Of a stretch of 64,000 nt of DNA, positions 50,724 to 63,639 are shown one piece after another. Position numbers and translations under genes: made by a program. Below the pieces are notes generated by a model. That model saw nothing but the letters and a program-made list of their open reading frames with translations, made no database searches and was not told where the DNA came from. The DNA lies in contig NC_092872.1 in assembly GCF_028372415.1 (NCBI RefSeq), positions 279,313,206 through 279,377,205 on the forward strand, written 5' to 3'. The DNA is from Notamacropus eugenii. Its lineage: Eukaryota; Chordata; Mammalia; Diprotodontia; Macropodidae. Every line of letters starts with the position of its first letter. Position 1 is the first letter of the stretch.

Positions 50724-51046
50724 TAGGAAGAGAGGCTGTCTACTGGGCAGGAAAAAGAGAATTTGAGGCAGACGATGTGGTTCAGTGGGAAGAGGGGTGG
50801 TACAAAAACCAATACAACATCAAAAAACCCGTTTATTTTGGTTCCATATTTCTATTTGAAGAAGCACAGTATGAGGAAAGAGATGATTATCCTCCTAAGT
50901 CTAGTGAATGTTTATTCTCCAGTGATGACAAAATGTTTTATAGAAATCTCTACTATGTATTTCATGAAAAAGTAAAAAGCTTTAAAATCAACTTTGATTT
51001 ATATAGGTCTATATTAGGTGGGACGGATGATTTGAACATTGAATGA
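50699..51046 (+). other. 115-codon open frame of unknown meaning in intron 2
   Basis: An ATG in the SINE tail opens a frame that leaves the repeat and runs through 320 bp of sequence I do not recognise, stopping at TGA 51044. The product would be rich in Tyr, Phe, Glu, Asp and Lys and not of low complexity. There is no homologue I recognise, no splice context and a start inside a transposon, so chance is the likeliest explanation. Confidence 0.12.
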
Positions 51047-51129
51047 TTGATTCCCAAACCAAAATGGAGGCTTCCTTTGGTATTCACCTCAAAGAGAATA
51101 TACTACTTTATTGGGAAATGTCCATTATC

Positions 51130-51275
51130 TCTTCTTTTGTCTCCCTTTCTCTGTTGTTTTCCCTCATTAGAGTGTAGACTTCTCATGGTGGAGACTGTGT
51201 TTCTTGGTTGCATTTGGATCCTAGTCCTTAGTACAATTCTTGGCAGAGAGTTGACATACTCTATCATCTTTGGTT
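51130..51275 (+). mobile_element. L2-type LINE 3' end, sense
   Basis: 'cattagagtgtagacttctc' 'atggtggagactgtg' and 'cttagtacaattcttggcag'. Confidence 0.6.
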
Positions 51276-52419
51276 AGTCATACACCATGAGTGTTTTATA
51301 GATAACAATTTTGTTTGAACGAGGTTCTTGGAATGTTAGCTGTATAACCTTGAATTGCCCTATTTTTCCTTTCTTATTTTCTACCTGGAAAAGGTGGACA
51401 ATTTTTTCATATATTGTTACCTTAGGGAAATTGCCAAATTTATAAAATTGGAAGACAGTTTCCCTAGAAGAAAAGACTGTGTTGTAGATATGAAGTAGTA
51501 CAGAATATGTGGTATGTCTACAGGGAGACCAGCAGACTCCTCTGGGCAGGAGTGGATTTTTTTGCTCTAGAGAGAATGTTAATATATGTGGTTTTTTGTT
51601 ACTAAAAAATAATTTGCATGTATACATTTGATCTTAGCTTAATGCCTCTGAATTACTGTAACTGATAACTAGAATTTGTTTTGGTTTAGTCTTCCAAGAC
51701 TGAGCAGCTTGCTTCCCCCTTCAGTTTGAATGTAGGGTATAACCTTGAGGTCAGAGAATGGGGACTTGTGCAGTATCTTGTACAGGTCAGGGATTTCCTT
51801 AATAAATGTTTGAATTGAATTTGAATGTATCCTGCCATGGCTGACGTGCAGTACTGTTAACGTCAAGTCTTAGCATTTATGTATATGTGTGTATAATATC
51901 ACCATTTGCATTATATAATTATGATCTTTTCTTTTGGTTTGGTAATCAGACCTGAATTTTCAGTGTATCCTTTGTGAAAAAATTGTAACCATCTGCTTAA
52001 TTTTAGAGGAGGAAATGCTATACATAGTAAGCCAGGTAGAAAATGTTTACATTTTGTAGAAATTTGAAAAGCAGTTTGGCAGCCATAGATAAGCATCATT
52101 TTTAGAGCTTATATGTTCTGGTGAAAATCTGTCCCAGTTTTCTCATGTTGATGTAGTATTTTTTTTTTTTAATGCATACATATATGACACTTGACTCTGA
52201 GAGGATGCTATTCAGCGGTAAGGATTCCTAGGTTTGATCCTTACTGTAATCAGTGACTTTCAGACATGGCAATTGGCTAATTCAGATGACTTTTTCTGCT
52301 GCCTAGACTTATTGTTTTAAGGGCCCAACTATTCATTATTGTATATTCCAAGTATTTGGGTGCTTATGAAAATCTGGAAATCATTGAAAGAAAAATTATA
52401 TATTTTATATAGGTAATAG

Positions 52420-52580
52420 AGGTAATAGAGTGGAATGGAAAGAGAATTGAACAATATTGGCTCAGTTCTGCCATTAACTGACTCTGGGGTTTGGGATGTC
52501 TCTCCCTTTGCTTTGCTCATCTGTTAAACCAGGAGTTCTCTTCAGATCTCTTGAGCCATTGTTGTAATGCTGGAATGTTT
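52420..52580 (+). mobile_element. MIR SINE fragment
   Basis: 'aatagagtggaatggaaaga', 'ctcagttctgccattaactg' in sense MIR order, tail diverged. Confidence 0.5.
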
Positions 52581-52807
52581 TGAGTAGTCAAATGAACACT
52601 TCACAGTTTAATTCATTCGTCCTCTCCCCATACTCCCAGCCAGGGGGAAAAAGTTGATTTTTGTAGAAAGGTTGAAACGTTGTTTGACTTTGTTTTTATT
52701 TTCCTAGCTTGTTCTGGTGTTGTTTCTTGTTTGAGTTCAGGTCCCCCTGAGCCTGTGCTTTCTTATTTCTGGCCCTTATGTTGTTTATAGAACATAAATA
52801 TGCCCCT

Positions 52808-53062
52808 GAGCAGCTCGGTAGTGCTGCAGTGGATAGAGCACCTGGTCTGAAGTCAGGAAGACTCATCTATTCTGAGTTCAGATCTGACCCCAAACATTTA
52901 CTAGCTCTGTGACTCTGAGCAAGTAACTTCACTGTGTTTACCTCAGTTTACTTATCTGTCAAATGGGCTGGAGAAGAAAATAACAAACCACTCCAGTATC
53001 TCTGCCAAGAAAACCCCACATGTGGTCATGGAGAATCAGACATGACTGAAAAACCACTCTAT
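52808..53062 (+). mobile_element. MAR1-like SINE with RTE-type tail
   Basis: 'gagcagctcggtagtgctgc' 'agtggatagagcacctgg', 'ggctggagaagaaaataaca' and 'gagaatcagacatgactgaa'. Confidence 0.85.
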
Positions 53063-53524
53063 AATAAAAAAAGCATTTCTATGGAAAAACAGTACTGTGT
53101 CTGTCACTTCCAAATATAAACTCCTGTAAAACCCAGGGGGAAGGTATGAGGAATGGTAAGAAAGAACAGAACAGATAAGAGAGAGCTGCTGAAGCAAGAC
53201 TTTCCTCCAGGTGCTGGTGTGGACAGCGAGTGGAGAGCAGCTCATTCAGTGTTGGACTTGTTGATCTTATTGAATTAGGCAGAATTGCTCCTCAGAAGTG
53301 GCAAAGGTTTCAGTGCAATTTCAAGTTTATATATATGAACACTTGTGTGTATGGATATTTCCCACTTAATAGAGCTAATTCTTTAAAAAATACATCTGTA
53401 TAAGCTGTATTCTTTTTAAACCAAATTCTTATGCTGGTATAAAATTATTTTAAAATTCAGATCAAATCGTTAACACCATCGTAGTCATTTCTTGCTTTCT
53501 CTTGCTTGGCGGATGCTTGGCATC

Positions 53525-53660
53525 TGTTTAGGTCAGATCTTTTCACATCATGGACCCCTTTGTGGTCACTCTGGTAAAGCCTATGGATGGATATCTTACC
53601 AGAATGTTTTTAAATGCATAAGGTGAACTCTATAGAGTTACAAAGACAACTGAAGATTAA
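53525..53660. mobile_element. ancient mammalian repeat, family not assigned
   Basis: 'catcatggacccctttgtgg' and 'tttttaaatgcataagg' recall a repeat widespread in mammals, but I cannot name it. Confidence 0.35.
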
Positions 53661-53744
53661 TGAAAATTAAGATGGCTGTTTTTCACCATCCAAGGCCATG
53701 TGCCCCACCTTAAGAACCCCTCTTTAGATCATGTATCATAGGAC

Positions 53745-53895
53745 ATAGAGCTTGGCAGTGCCTTCCTCATAAGCTTTACAAATGAGAAATCAGAGTCCTG
53801 GAGTTAAGTGAATAGAAAGTCACTTAGTAAGTCAGGGCTGGGATTCAGATGAAGGACTTTGGATTTCAAATCAAGTGCTTTCCTCACTCTGCCAT
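53745..53895 (-). mobile_element. MIR-family fragment
   Basis: 'acaaatgagaaatcagagtc', 'gtcacttagtaagtcagggc' 'tgggattcagatgaagg'. Confidence 0.5.
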
Positions 53896-54151
53896 AAATT
53901 GATAGGATAGTAGCATCATTTAAGGATACTATTAATGTAATGGAAACTCTACATACTTCCTTGGTAAAACATAATACATAAAACATATGTATTCCCTCAT
54001 TAAAACCTACTGGGGAAAGTTTTTCAGGAATCTTATCTCACTGAATGTAAATATTACTTGAGGTTCGAAAATAATCTTCAGAGTTTCATGAGTATTGTTA
54101 ATATTAAATTTCTTATTTTTATTAATGATGGCTTTTTTTCTTTACTTGAAG

Positions 54152-54196
54152 GTTTTTGGATTCAAAGCATAAAAATCATTACAAGATATACAATCT
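54152..54196 (+). CDS. PTEN: PTEN exon 3 (end of codon 55 to codon 70)
   Basis: The 45-bp exon encodes FLDSKHKNHYKIYN (residues 56-69) and two bases of L70, identical to human. It belongs to the phosphatase domain core; K60, K62 and K66 are surface lysines. The acceptor reads ...cttgaag|G: the AG is preceded by a purine-rich tgaag although a T-rich run lies just upstream, so the site looks weaker than a typical acceptor. The donor CT|gtaagt is strong on the intron side. The small size makes it invisible to ORF calls; it was found by reading the sequence. Confidence 0.97.
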
Positions 54197-55434
54197 GTAA
54201 GTATGTTTCCTTGCTTCTAAAAACAGCTTTCAAGTGAAAGTTCTTTCCTTTTTGGGGTGAGGTAGCATTAAAGATATTATTTTGCTGAATTGCATTTATA
54301 AAACAATTAGTTCAAAAAGTCTGATTGCAAATATCATTAGCTCATTTAGCAAGTGTAGTGATGAGGTGAACTGGGGTATTTGCAAGGATTTCTGTTACTT
54401 GATCTGCTTTAAATGACTTGGTATCCCTCTGGTCTTGAGAGCCTATGACCACGTGATCACTGGAAGGGTAATTCCCAGCAGAGCAGCTTATTCCTAACCA
54501 GCGATGATGCCGCTGCCTGCCTTCCTCTGGGCTTGCACTTTGAAGTTAGAGGTGGTTCTTTGTTCTTGGCCTCCATTCCATGGAGATGCTGTCAAAACCA
54601 CTCTTGGCCTCTCTCTTTATGGAACTCAGAAATGTTGCTTGAATGCTTGGATTGGGTGGTGTCTGTTTTTTGGGGCAGTATTACAGGGATTTTCTATATC
54701 TAAGCAATTTTGTCTCCATTTTTTTTTCTTGGTGGTGATATGAGGGCCCCAGGGAAAAATAGACATTTTCTTTATTTTTATTTTTTATTTTATTTATATT
54801 ATATTTGGAAGGGACCAAGTTTTTTTCTGATAACTTTTTGCCTCCTGAAAAATTGGGAAAAAATCCATCAAAAATTGTGTACTAATTTATTTAGATGAAA
54901 AAATGTTTAAGATTGGGCATTTGTGCTTTTTTTTAAAGCCCTTTTGTAATTCAAAAATGCTTTTTTTATTATGTATTTTAATATTTTTATTATCTCACTC
55001 TGTAGTAGTCAGATTTCTGTTATTTCAGAGCATTTGATCCCTATCCTTCTTGTGTAAAATGGATAAATTGTATAAATATATGAATTCTATAAATCAAATT
55101 CATAAGCAAGATGTAGTGACTTGTTATTTTCAAGAGAGAACAATGAAAGACTCTATCACAGGACACCTAGAACTGATCCGGCCCAGATCCTTGGGCCATG
55201 TGACTGCTGGCAGGTTGCTCAGCCATTGCTTCTGTAAAGTGAGAAAATAGAGACTGTTGGTCCTAGCCATCTTACTAAGCAGTTAGTTAGAAGGAGTGTA
55301 TTTTGTGAGCCTCAAGGGACCATTTCAGTGTGAGTTATTGTGGAGGTTTCTTATTTTCTTTGCTGTGGGGTCACTTCTTTTTGAGTTGTGAGGGGCAGGT
55401 TTAGGATATAGGATCATTTTCTCCTGATGGAAAG

Positions 55435-55540
55435 CACCTCTGAGGAAGTCTGTTCAGACCCAGAGGGGAAAGGACTTGCCCAAGACCATACAGCTGGTAA
55501 ATAGGGAAAGTCAGGCCATGTGACTTTCAGTTGAGTGCCT
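55435..55540 (-). mobile_element. MIR fragment
   Basis: 'aaggacttgcccaagaccat' 'acagctggtaaatagg'. Confidence 0.55.
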
Positions 55541-56764
55541 TCTGCTTCTTCTCATGCTCTCTGGCTTAAAGTCTGAACAGCTGAATGAACATTGGCAGTG
55601 GCAGCCAGCAGTTAGGAACAAGGAAATACTGACTTTATTTCCTTAGTTCAGGATGGAGAAAGGAATGCACAGGGATTATGGTTTTATCGCTTGAACAAAG
55701 GTGCAACCTGGCTCTTCTTGGCTTTGTAACCCTGAAATCTGCAAAGGAATCTTTGTCATCAGGAAATGCTTAATGTATATTCACTATAATATTTAAAAGG
55801 ACAGTAATATATATACATATTTTAGGAAAATGTTAATCAAAAATGAGCTTTAGCACTTAGAGGGATAATTTTAATCAACTAGAAAATGTAAATAGAATAC
55901 CCCATTCTTTCATGATATGGAATAAATAAGATTTTGAAAATACTTAACGTTTCAAATACATATTTGAAACATTTGTACAGCATATTTGAAAATACTTGAT
56001 GTTATCAAAATTTCTTGTTTTTCCCTCCCTTTAAAGATTAGATCAATTTGACCTTTTATGTCATAGAAAGCATAATTAGAAGGGCCCCTAACGTATGCCT
56101 GAACAAGAAGGCTCTTCTGTTCTTACATCTTCTTCTTTCTCCTGTTCGGTATTTTTACCCCAGTTTAACAGGGTCAAAATAATACCCATGGACAGTCCTT
56201 GGTCTAACCAGGATTATTTCAGAAACTGCATGTAAATAAATGATCAAGTCATGAAGCAGCAAAATAAATTTTTCCAGAATCCTCTTATTTTTTTTCTTAA
56301 CTCGTATTGATTTTATTTTTTATTTTTTTTGGGTGGGGGAGGTATAATTCTGAACCTGTGGTCTCATTACGAGACTACCATTATCTTAGAAACCTGCTTT
56401 GGACTCTTAGGGAAATGAATCAGCTTGTCCAAGACAATACAGAGGATGTCTTAGAGGTGCCAGTTGGATCTAAGACCAGCCTGCTCTACATAACACTATA
56501 CCCTGCCTTTCATTTAAATTAGGTCCTGTTAATTCCATCCTCCAAATAGATTTGTTAACAAGTTCTGTTGAGAGACAAAGACTTGGGATGTTGATGTTAA
56601 AAGAATATGTTAATAGATCATAACAAAACTACCTGAGCATGAAATAAAAAGTGGGCACCTGCCAAAATAAGATCCTCTTCATCTGTTCACAAAAAAAAAA
56701 AGGGCTCGGAAAGATTCTGAGATTGCTGGTCCATGTGGGCACTGTGTTAGTTGCTGGTCTGGAC

Positions 56765-57050
56765 TGCTTTGGCATGGTGGAAAAAACACTGGATTTCTTG
56801 GTGTCAGCAGCCCTGGTTTAGGATTTGTGTTTTGTTGCATCTTTCCTTTTTCCTTAGGTGATTTTCCTTTTCTGGACCTCAGTTTCCTGCCTGTACCATG
56901 GGAGTGGGAAGGGGGTGGCACATACATGCAGTTGGACCAGAAAATCTCAGGATCCTTTCAAGCTTTGGATCCTGTGATTCTAAAGTACAAATTCACTGAG
57001 CCTCAGTTTTCTCATCTTTAAAAGTGGGTGGTGATATGCTCCAGAGGATT
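56765..57050 (+). mobile_element. MIR-family fragments (two pieces)
   Basis: 'ggcatggtggaaaaaacact' 'ggatttcttggtgtc' with 'ggacctcagtttcctgcctg', then a second 'gagcctcagttttctcatct' near 57000. Confidence 0.5.
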
Positions 57051-57192
57051 GTGGTGAGGAAGTAACTTTATAGTACTTCTAGTACTGTTGTTTAACTGTG
57101 AACAGCTCCAAAATACCTGCAGTGTCTGTATCATTTTAGAATTTGGAAGGAGATTTTATGTATGTAAATGACCATTTTAACTTTTCTTTTAG

Positions 57193-57236
57193 ATGTGCTG
57201 AGAGACATTATGATGCCACCAAATTTAACTGTAGAG
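57193..57236 (+). CDS. PTEN: PTEN exon 4 (end of codon 70 to start of codon 85), with residues 78/79 exchanged relative to human
   Basis: The 44-bp exon encodes CAERHYDATKFNCR (residues 71-84). C71, which forms the reversible redox disulphide with catalytic C124, is present (57194-57196), as is C83. Codons 78 and 79 are GCC ACC (Ala-Thr, 57215-57220), whereas human PTEN has Thr-Ala. These are the only amino-acid differences from human in the 164 residues seen. The acceptor is cttttcttttag and the donor GAG|gtaagt; intron phases 2 and 1 match PTEN. Frame and splice sites are intact, so the exon looks functional. Confidence 0.97.
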
Positions 57237-58436
<1,200 letters not shown>

Positions 58437-59574
58437 TAAGGTACCCCCCTCCTGGAACAGACACATCACACTTACTTCATTTGCCCAGTCAACAGAAAAT
58501 CATGGGATGTTTTGCAGGCAGTATAGTAGTTCACTTACAGCTTATTGCATGGCATCTTGACTTCAGATTTTGTATTAAACCCTTGGTGTTTCTTCCAAAT
58601 GAGCAGACGGGTAATGTCTGGTTCATTGAGTTTTTGTGAAGCACACCACTTGTTGTTGAATTGTTTTTGAATCTTTATAAAGCATTACATATAGAAGCCT
58701 GTGAGTTACAAGTCAGACTGATATGTCAAGTATGTGTGGAAATAAATTGCCTTTGGAAGGTAAGTTTGCCCTTGTGATAAATTCTCCATGAATTTTTTTC
58801 TTTCAGTAAAGAGTTATTATCCTAACTTTATTATGTGGGCTGGATTTTTAAGAAGTCTGAAAAACAATCATTTTGAAAACTACAGAGTCCACTGAGAGTG
58901 TCCTTTCCCAAAAGTCTAATCAGGAAGGCATTGATGGCTAACAACTCCTATATTCACCTTCTCATCTCTATAAAATGTTTAAAAATAGTCTTAACACATT
59001 GAAGATTTCCTTAACAAAAGCATGAGGAGGGAACAGGGAAAGCCTTTTGTGGATTACTTTCTGTAGTGGACCACATCTTTACAGTCACACAACTGAGAGG
59101 TAGAGAGGATTTTGGATCCTGGTTCTGTTTGTTAATTTAAAAAAAAAAAAAAGGGACTCCCTAGGATAAATGCAGACTTGAAGTCTCTCCTCTTTGATGC
59201 ATGTGTTAATGTTATACATGATGTGGTGACACGCAACACTGTTACTATTAGTGTTCAGTATGGTATAAACCAAGACCACACAGTCTCCCTTCATGTGTTC
59301 CTCAGTGTCAGGGAGGGTGAGCTTTGAGGTCCCATCATCCTCTACAGAGTCCAAATAAGAGAATTCCTCCCTGGGGCTGAGCTCTTCTGGTCATTTCATA
59401 CTCATACTAATTGCATCTGACCTGGGAACACAGCAGTCTTACAGTGGTAGGAAGGAGATTAACTAACCATTCCCAGGAAAAAAGCAAAAGAAAATGGGAA
59501 GTACCTGTGGCCCAGACTGTGATGTGGCAGAATGGCCATCCCAGTGAGATACAGCCATGTATTCTATTTCAGTT

Positions 59575-59770
59575 CAGTTCAGTAAATATTCAGTGCCTAC
59601 TACGTGCCAGGTATTGTGCTTGAAGGTAGACGCATAGTGGTGGAGCTTAGTTTAGTTATAATCGGTCAGCAAGCAGTCATTAAACACTTAGTATGTCCCA
59701 GGCCTTGTACTAATTTCTGGGAATAGAGAAGCAAAGTTTTTGTCTTCTAGTAGCTTCTATTTTTGTGGGG
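59575..59770 (-). mobile_element. two old L2/L3-type 3' fragments
   Basis: 'agtgcctactacgtgccagg' (59593-59612) and 'cattaaacacttagtatgtc' with 'gtcttctagtagcttctatt' (59677-59770). Confidence 0.5.
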
Positions 59771-60079
59771 GAAGACGGCCCCTAAAAAGGAGCTGAAAAG
59801 CATCAGGAATGGGGAAGGTGGAGATGAGTGAGCCTTGCAGCCTGCAGAGGGATGAAACCATATTGGGCCTGAGCTGCCTCCTTGAATTAGAAATTCTGGG
59901 CTGAACTAGTGAAGCCTCAGAGGTAGAGAGGTGTCTGGGAGGTGGTGGTGGTGGTGGAATGAGTTTCTTGGGTGAAGGGCTTTCAGGGGCAAGATAAAGT
60001 TCTGTGGAAATGAGCCTTTGGGGCAGCCTGGAGAGAGGTGATTACCCATTACTCATTGGGGCTGGGCCATCTTCTTACA

Positions 60080-60210
60080 GTAGAGTTGCTGAGTTAAGTA
60101 ATGAGCTAGAGTCAGGAAGAGCCAAGTTCAGGCCTTAGACCTGACCTTGTCTGATACCGGATATATCATTTAATTTCTGTGCCTTAGGCAAGTTGCTTGG
60201 ATTTATCAAC
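60080..60210 (+). mobile_element. MIR fragment
   Basis: 'gtcaggaagagccaagttca' 'ggcc' and 'catttaatttctgtgcctta'. Confidence 0.4.
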
Positions 60211-60321
60211 CAAGTTTTTGATGGGCCAAGATCTGTGTTGGCAGAGGGAGTCCCTGTGTGGAGATAGACCACAGTGAGGAGGTCATGGGGCTCTTTGTCT
60301 GTTTATTCACTCATATGATCT

Positions 60322-60366
60322 ATTGTGTGTGTGTGTGTGTCTGTCTGTCTGTCTGTGTATCTATCA
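60322..60366 (+). repeat. compound (TG)n(TCTG)n microsatellite
   Basis: About nine TG units followed by four TCTG units and a diverged end. Confidence 0.9.
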
Positions 60367-60529
60367 AGAGACAAGGCTCTGTGCTTTTCATGGTGTAATC
60401 AATACTATTTGAGAATGAATCTAGCCAAGTATTGAGGGATCATTAGGCTGTAGGCTGTCCTATCAGGTGATGGAGTCTTTGACCATGGCCCCCAGCCCTC
60501 TGTGCCCCTCTCTGTCCCTCTCAAAGCGT

Positions 60530-60999
60530 GATGCAGTCTTTTTTTTTTTTTAAGTTCATTAATTCTTTTTTTCCTTTTTATTCCCAGTTTATTTATTTTT
60601 AGTTTTCAACATTCACTAACATAAGTTTTAAATTTTCTCCCTTTCCCTCCCCAAGATGGCATGTAATCTGATATGGACTCTACACATACATTCCTATCAA
60701 ACACATTTTCACATTAATCCTGTTGCATAAAAGAATTATAGTGAAGTGGAGAAACCATGAGAGAGAAAAAAACAAAAAAGGAAATGATCTACTTCATTCT
60801 GCATTCCAACTCCATAGTCTTTTCTCTGGATGTGGATGGCATTTTTCCATCATGAGGCCTTGCTGAAAAGGGTTATTTATCAAAATCAGTCATCACACAC
60901 TGTGACTGTTTCTGTGAACAATGTCTCCTGGTTCTGCTCACTTCACTCAGCATCAGTTCATATAAGTCTTTCCAGGATTTTCTGAAGTCTGCCTGTTCC
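60530..60999 (-). mobile_element. L1-type LINE 3' fragment with flanking duplication
   Basis: Begins with a T run (60540-60551), i.e. a poly-A tail on the minus strand, followed by 'aacattcactaacataagtt', 'ctgcattccaactcc' and 'tggttctgctcacttcactc' in the marsupial L1 3' order. Nearly identical 50-bp sequences flank it (60466-60515 and 61000-61050). This copy fixes the orientation of the related fragments elsewhere in the window. Confidence 0.75.
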
Positions 61000-61547
61000 G
61001 GTGATGGAGTCTTTTACCCTGGCCCCCAGCCCTCTGTGCCCCCTCTCTGTTAGGGAAGTGCAGTGATTTATCAAGGTTGATAGGAAGAGCAGGGGATGAG
61101 ACTCAGAACCTCACACGTTCTAGGCCATCCCTCAGCGTGAGGGTCTATTTTCTGTGTTTGTGGCTGAATCAGTTTCTAGGCTCTTTTGACCTTAACTGTG
61201 ACCACTGATTGACATTGCTTAAACTTTTTTAAGAAATAGTGAATGTATTAATGTCTGGGGCTAGTTTTTTAAACTTGCTTCCCCTTTTTCAGTGTCAGAA
61301 TCTTGTTAAAAGCATCAGGTTGGTATTATTTCATATGCATGTCATATCTTCACATTTTTATTTTACTGATTTGGTATTTATTTTGATCTACAAATTGATC
61401 TTGTGACTGTACCCATAGAAGTAAGAATTATTCCTACATCAACAACTAAAGAATTAGTTTCATCTTTTGGTGCTAAGGTTTGGGCCAGTTAGGCTGTGAT
61501 TGACAGGCTGCCACCTCTGATGGTATCCATGGCATGTCAAAGTTAGA

Positions 61548-61795
61548 GGAATAATAATAGTAGCTAATATTTTTCTGGTGCTTTGAGGTTTGCAAAGTAG
61601 TTGTATATATCATTTGATCTTCACAACAGTCCTATGAGTTATATTTTATCATTCCCATTTTACAGATAAGGAAACTGAGGCAAACAGTTGAGTGACTTGC
61701 CCAGGGCCACATGACAGCTAGTTAGCGTTGGTGGTAGGATTTGGATTTGGGACTTCGTGACTCCAGGCCCGATGTTAGAGCCCCTCCACACCCCA
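61548..61795 (-). mobile_element. nearly complete MIR SINE
   Basis: 'atcttcacaacagtcctatg', 'cccattttacagataaggaa', 'tgacttgcccagggccacat' in antisense order. Confidence 0.85.
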
Positions 61796-62152
61796 TTTAC
61801 CAGTATATTAGCGTGAGAGAAGGAAATGGACCAGCCTTCCATGGGCCAAGAAAGAAGGGGTTGGGTCATCTGCACTCTGCTTGGGTCAATTGTCGGTGTG
61901 GACTCTCTTTGTGCTGCTGCAATTCAAGAGCCTTGTCCATGCTGCTGATGCCCTGCTGGAGAGCCTGAATCACAGAACATAGGCTTTGCTGGGCTCTCCG
62001 GACAGGGTTCTGGATGGTGAGGTTCCAGAAGCATCATTTTTATGAGGCACCTGATCATTCCACCTCCCACAGTTCATGATTGAGCAGAAGCACAGAGACC
62101 ATGCTCATGATCCTTACAGGAGTTGAAAAGGTAGAGCTTATTTTTAAACATT

Positions 62153-62375
62153 TGCAGCCAAGTGGCTCAGTGGGTAGAGCGCCCCTCCTGAATAGCTCAG
62201 ATCTGGCCCCAGACACTGACTAGCTGGGTGACCTTGAATGGGTTACTTCACCCTGTTTGCCTCAGTTTCTTCATCTATAAAATGAGCTGGTGAAGAAAGT
62301 GGCAAACCACTCCAGTGTCTTTGCCAAGAAAACCCAAATAAGATCGCTAAGAGTCAGGCACAACCCAACAGCATC
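62153..62375 (+). mobile_element. MAR1-like SINE with RTE-type tail
   Basis: 'gccaagtggctcagtgggta' 'gagcgc', 'aatgagctggtgaagaaagt' 'ggcaaaccactccagtg' and 'gctaagagtcaggcacaacc'. Confidence 0.85.
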
Positions 62376-62659
62376 ATTAAACATTTGATGGTCTTCTCCC
62401 AATTAAGTCAACAGAGGCTTTAATAATTGGTTACTTTCTTGCCAAAGAGTAATGTGGAATATAGTGAAAGATATGTTGGAAAAAGTGGCTTAGGATTAAG
62501 AAATGAGATCACGTGCTTGTAGGTTTGTTCCATGTTTAGATATATGATTACTTCAGGAAGAGAGTTAGAAGTCCCTGGGTGTGGCAGGCACCAATAATAT
62601 CACTTTAGAATGCCAACTGATTTGCAAAACCTTAACTAGGAGCTCAGCATGAGATCATG

Positions 62660-63205
62660 AGCAGATTCCCACAATGGCCATGTCCATATGTTTGTCTCAT
62701 TGTGTGTCTTGAGATCACTTTTCTGGCAGGATGTGGGTAACATGCTTTATCATCAGTGTTCTGAGTTCATGGTTGGTTTTTATGTTAAATAGAGTTCTTA
62801 CATGTTTCAAAGGTGTTGATGATCTTTTATAAATTGGTCTAATTTTACTTATTTTACTCTGCATTAGTTTATATGAGTCTTCTCAAGTTTCTCTGACACT
62901 ATCTCATTATTGTTTATGGTACAGTAATGTTCCCTTCCATTCGTATACCATTTATTCAGTTATCCTCCAAATGATGGGCACCCTTTAGTTTCTAGTTCTT
63001 TGCCACTACAAAAACCCTGATGTGTAATATTTTTGTGCATATGAGACTTTTTCTGCTTTCTTTGATCTCTGTGTGGTACAGGCTTAGTAGTGGTATCACA
63101 ACTAATGGGCCAAAAGGTATGCAGAAGTTCCAAATTTCTTTCCAAAATGGCTGTTCACAGTTGATCTGAACTTTATAAGAAACCATAGATTTCAAACTCA
63201 TCACT
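62660..63205 (-). mobile_element. L1-type LINE 3' fragment, antisense
   Basis: 'caggatgtgggtaacatgct', 'ccttccattcgtataccatt', 'ccaaatgatgggcacccttt' and 'gtagtggtatcacaactaat' 'gggccaaaaggtatg'. Confidence 0.65.
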
Positions 63206-63384
63206 CGACCTGTAGATGTTAGGTTCCATTTGGAATTCAGGGAATCTCTAGTGTTCCAGCTTGGCTGATGCCCAGTTCATGAAGAGGACTTGTATAAGCC
63301 AGTTTGGGAAAGAGCTTGTATTCTCTCTTGAGGTCATCAGAAGAGTTATCTTTGCTTCAGGAGAAAACATAGAAGAAGGAAAAG

Positions 63385-63493
63385 AACTAGCCCTAGATCA
63401 GAGGATCTGACTTTTACTATTGCTTATGATGAAAATTACCTGTGTGAACTTGAACAATTCCCTGATCTTTCTAGGCGTGTTTCCTCAATTTGT
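63385..63493 (+). mobile_element. MIR-like fragment
   Basis: 'ctgtgtgaacttgaacaatt' and 'tttcctcaatttgtaaaac' in MIR order, diverged. Confidence 0.4.
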
Positions 63494-63535
63494 AAAACAA
63501 AGAAGTTAACCCTAACCCTAAAACAAAGAAGTTAA
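63494..63535 (+). repeat. telomere-like insertion flanked by a 16-bp duplication
   Basis: The 16-mer AAAACAAAGAAGTTAA occurs at 63494-63509 and 63520-63535. Between them lies CCCTAACCCT, and together with the flanking TAA and AA this makes a 15-base perfect run of the telomeric CCCTAA repeat. Confidence 0.85.
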
Positions 63536-63639
63536 AGTAGGTGGCATTTGGGAGCACTCTTAGCTGTGAATCTCTGTCAGATAATTCTAACAAATATGTG
63601 AATGGATTAGAGAGAGAAAACACTATTGGCATTGAGGCC

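Larger units (their letters stand above)
54197..57192 (+). other. PTEN: PTEN intron 3 (3.0 kb)
   Basis: The intron is bounded by gtaagt and cttttag. It is AT-rich, especially 54700-55080, with weak MIR-like pieces near 55435-55540 and 56765-57050. Nothing else is recognised. Confidence 0.95.
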
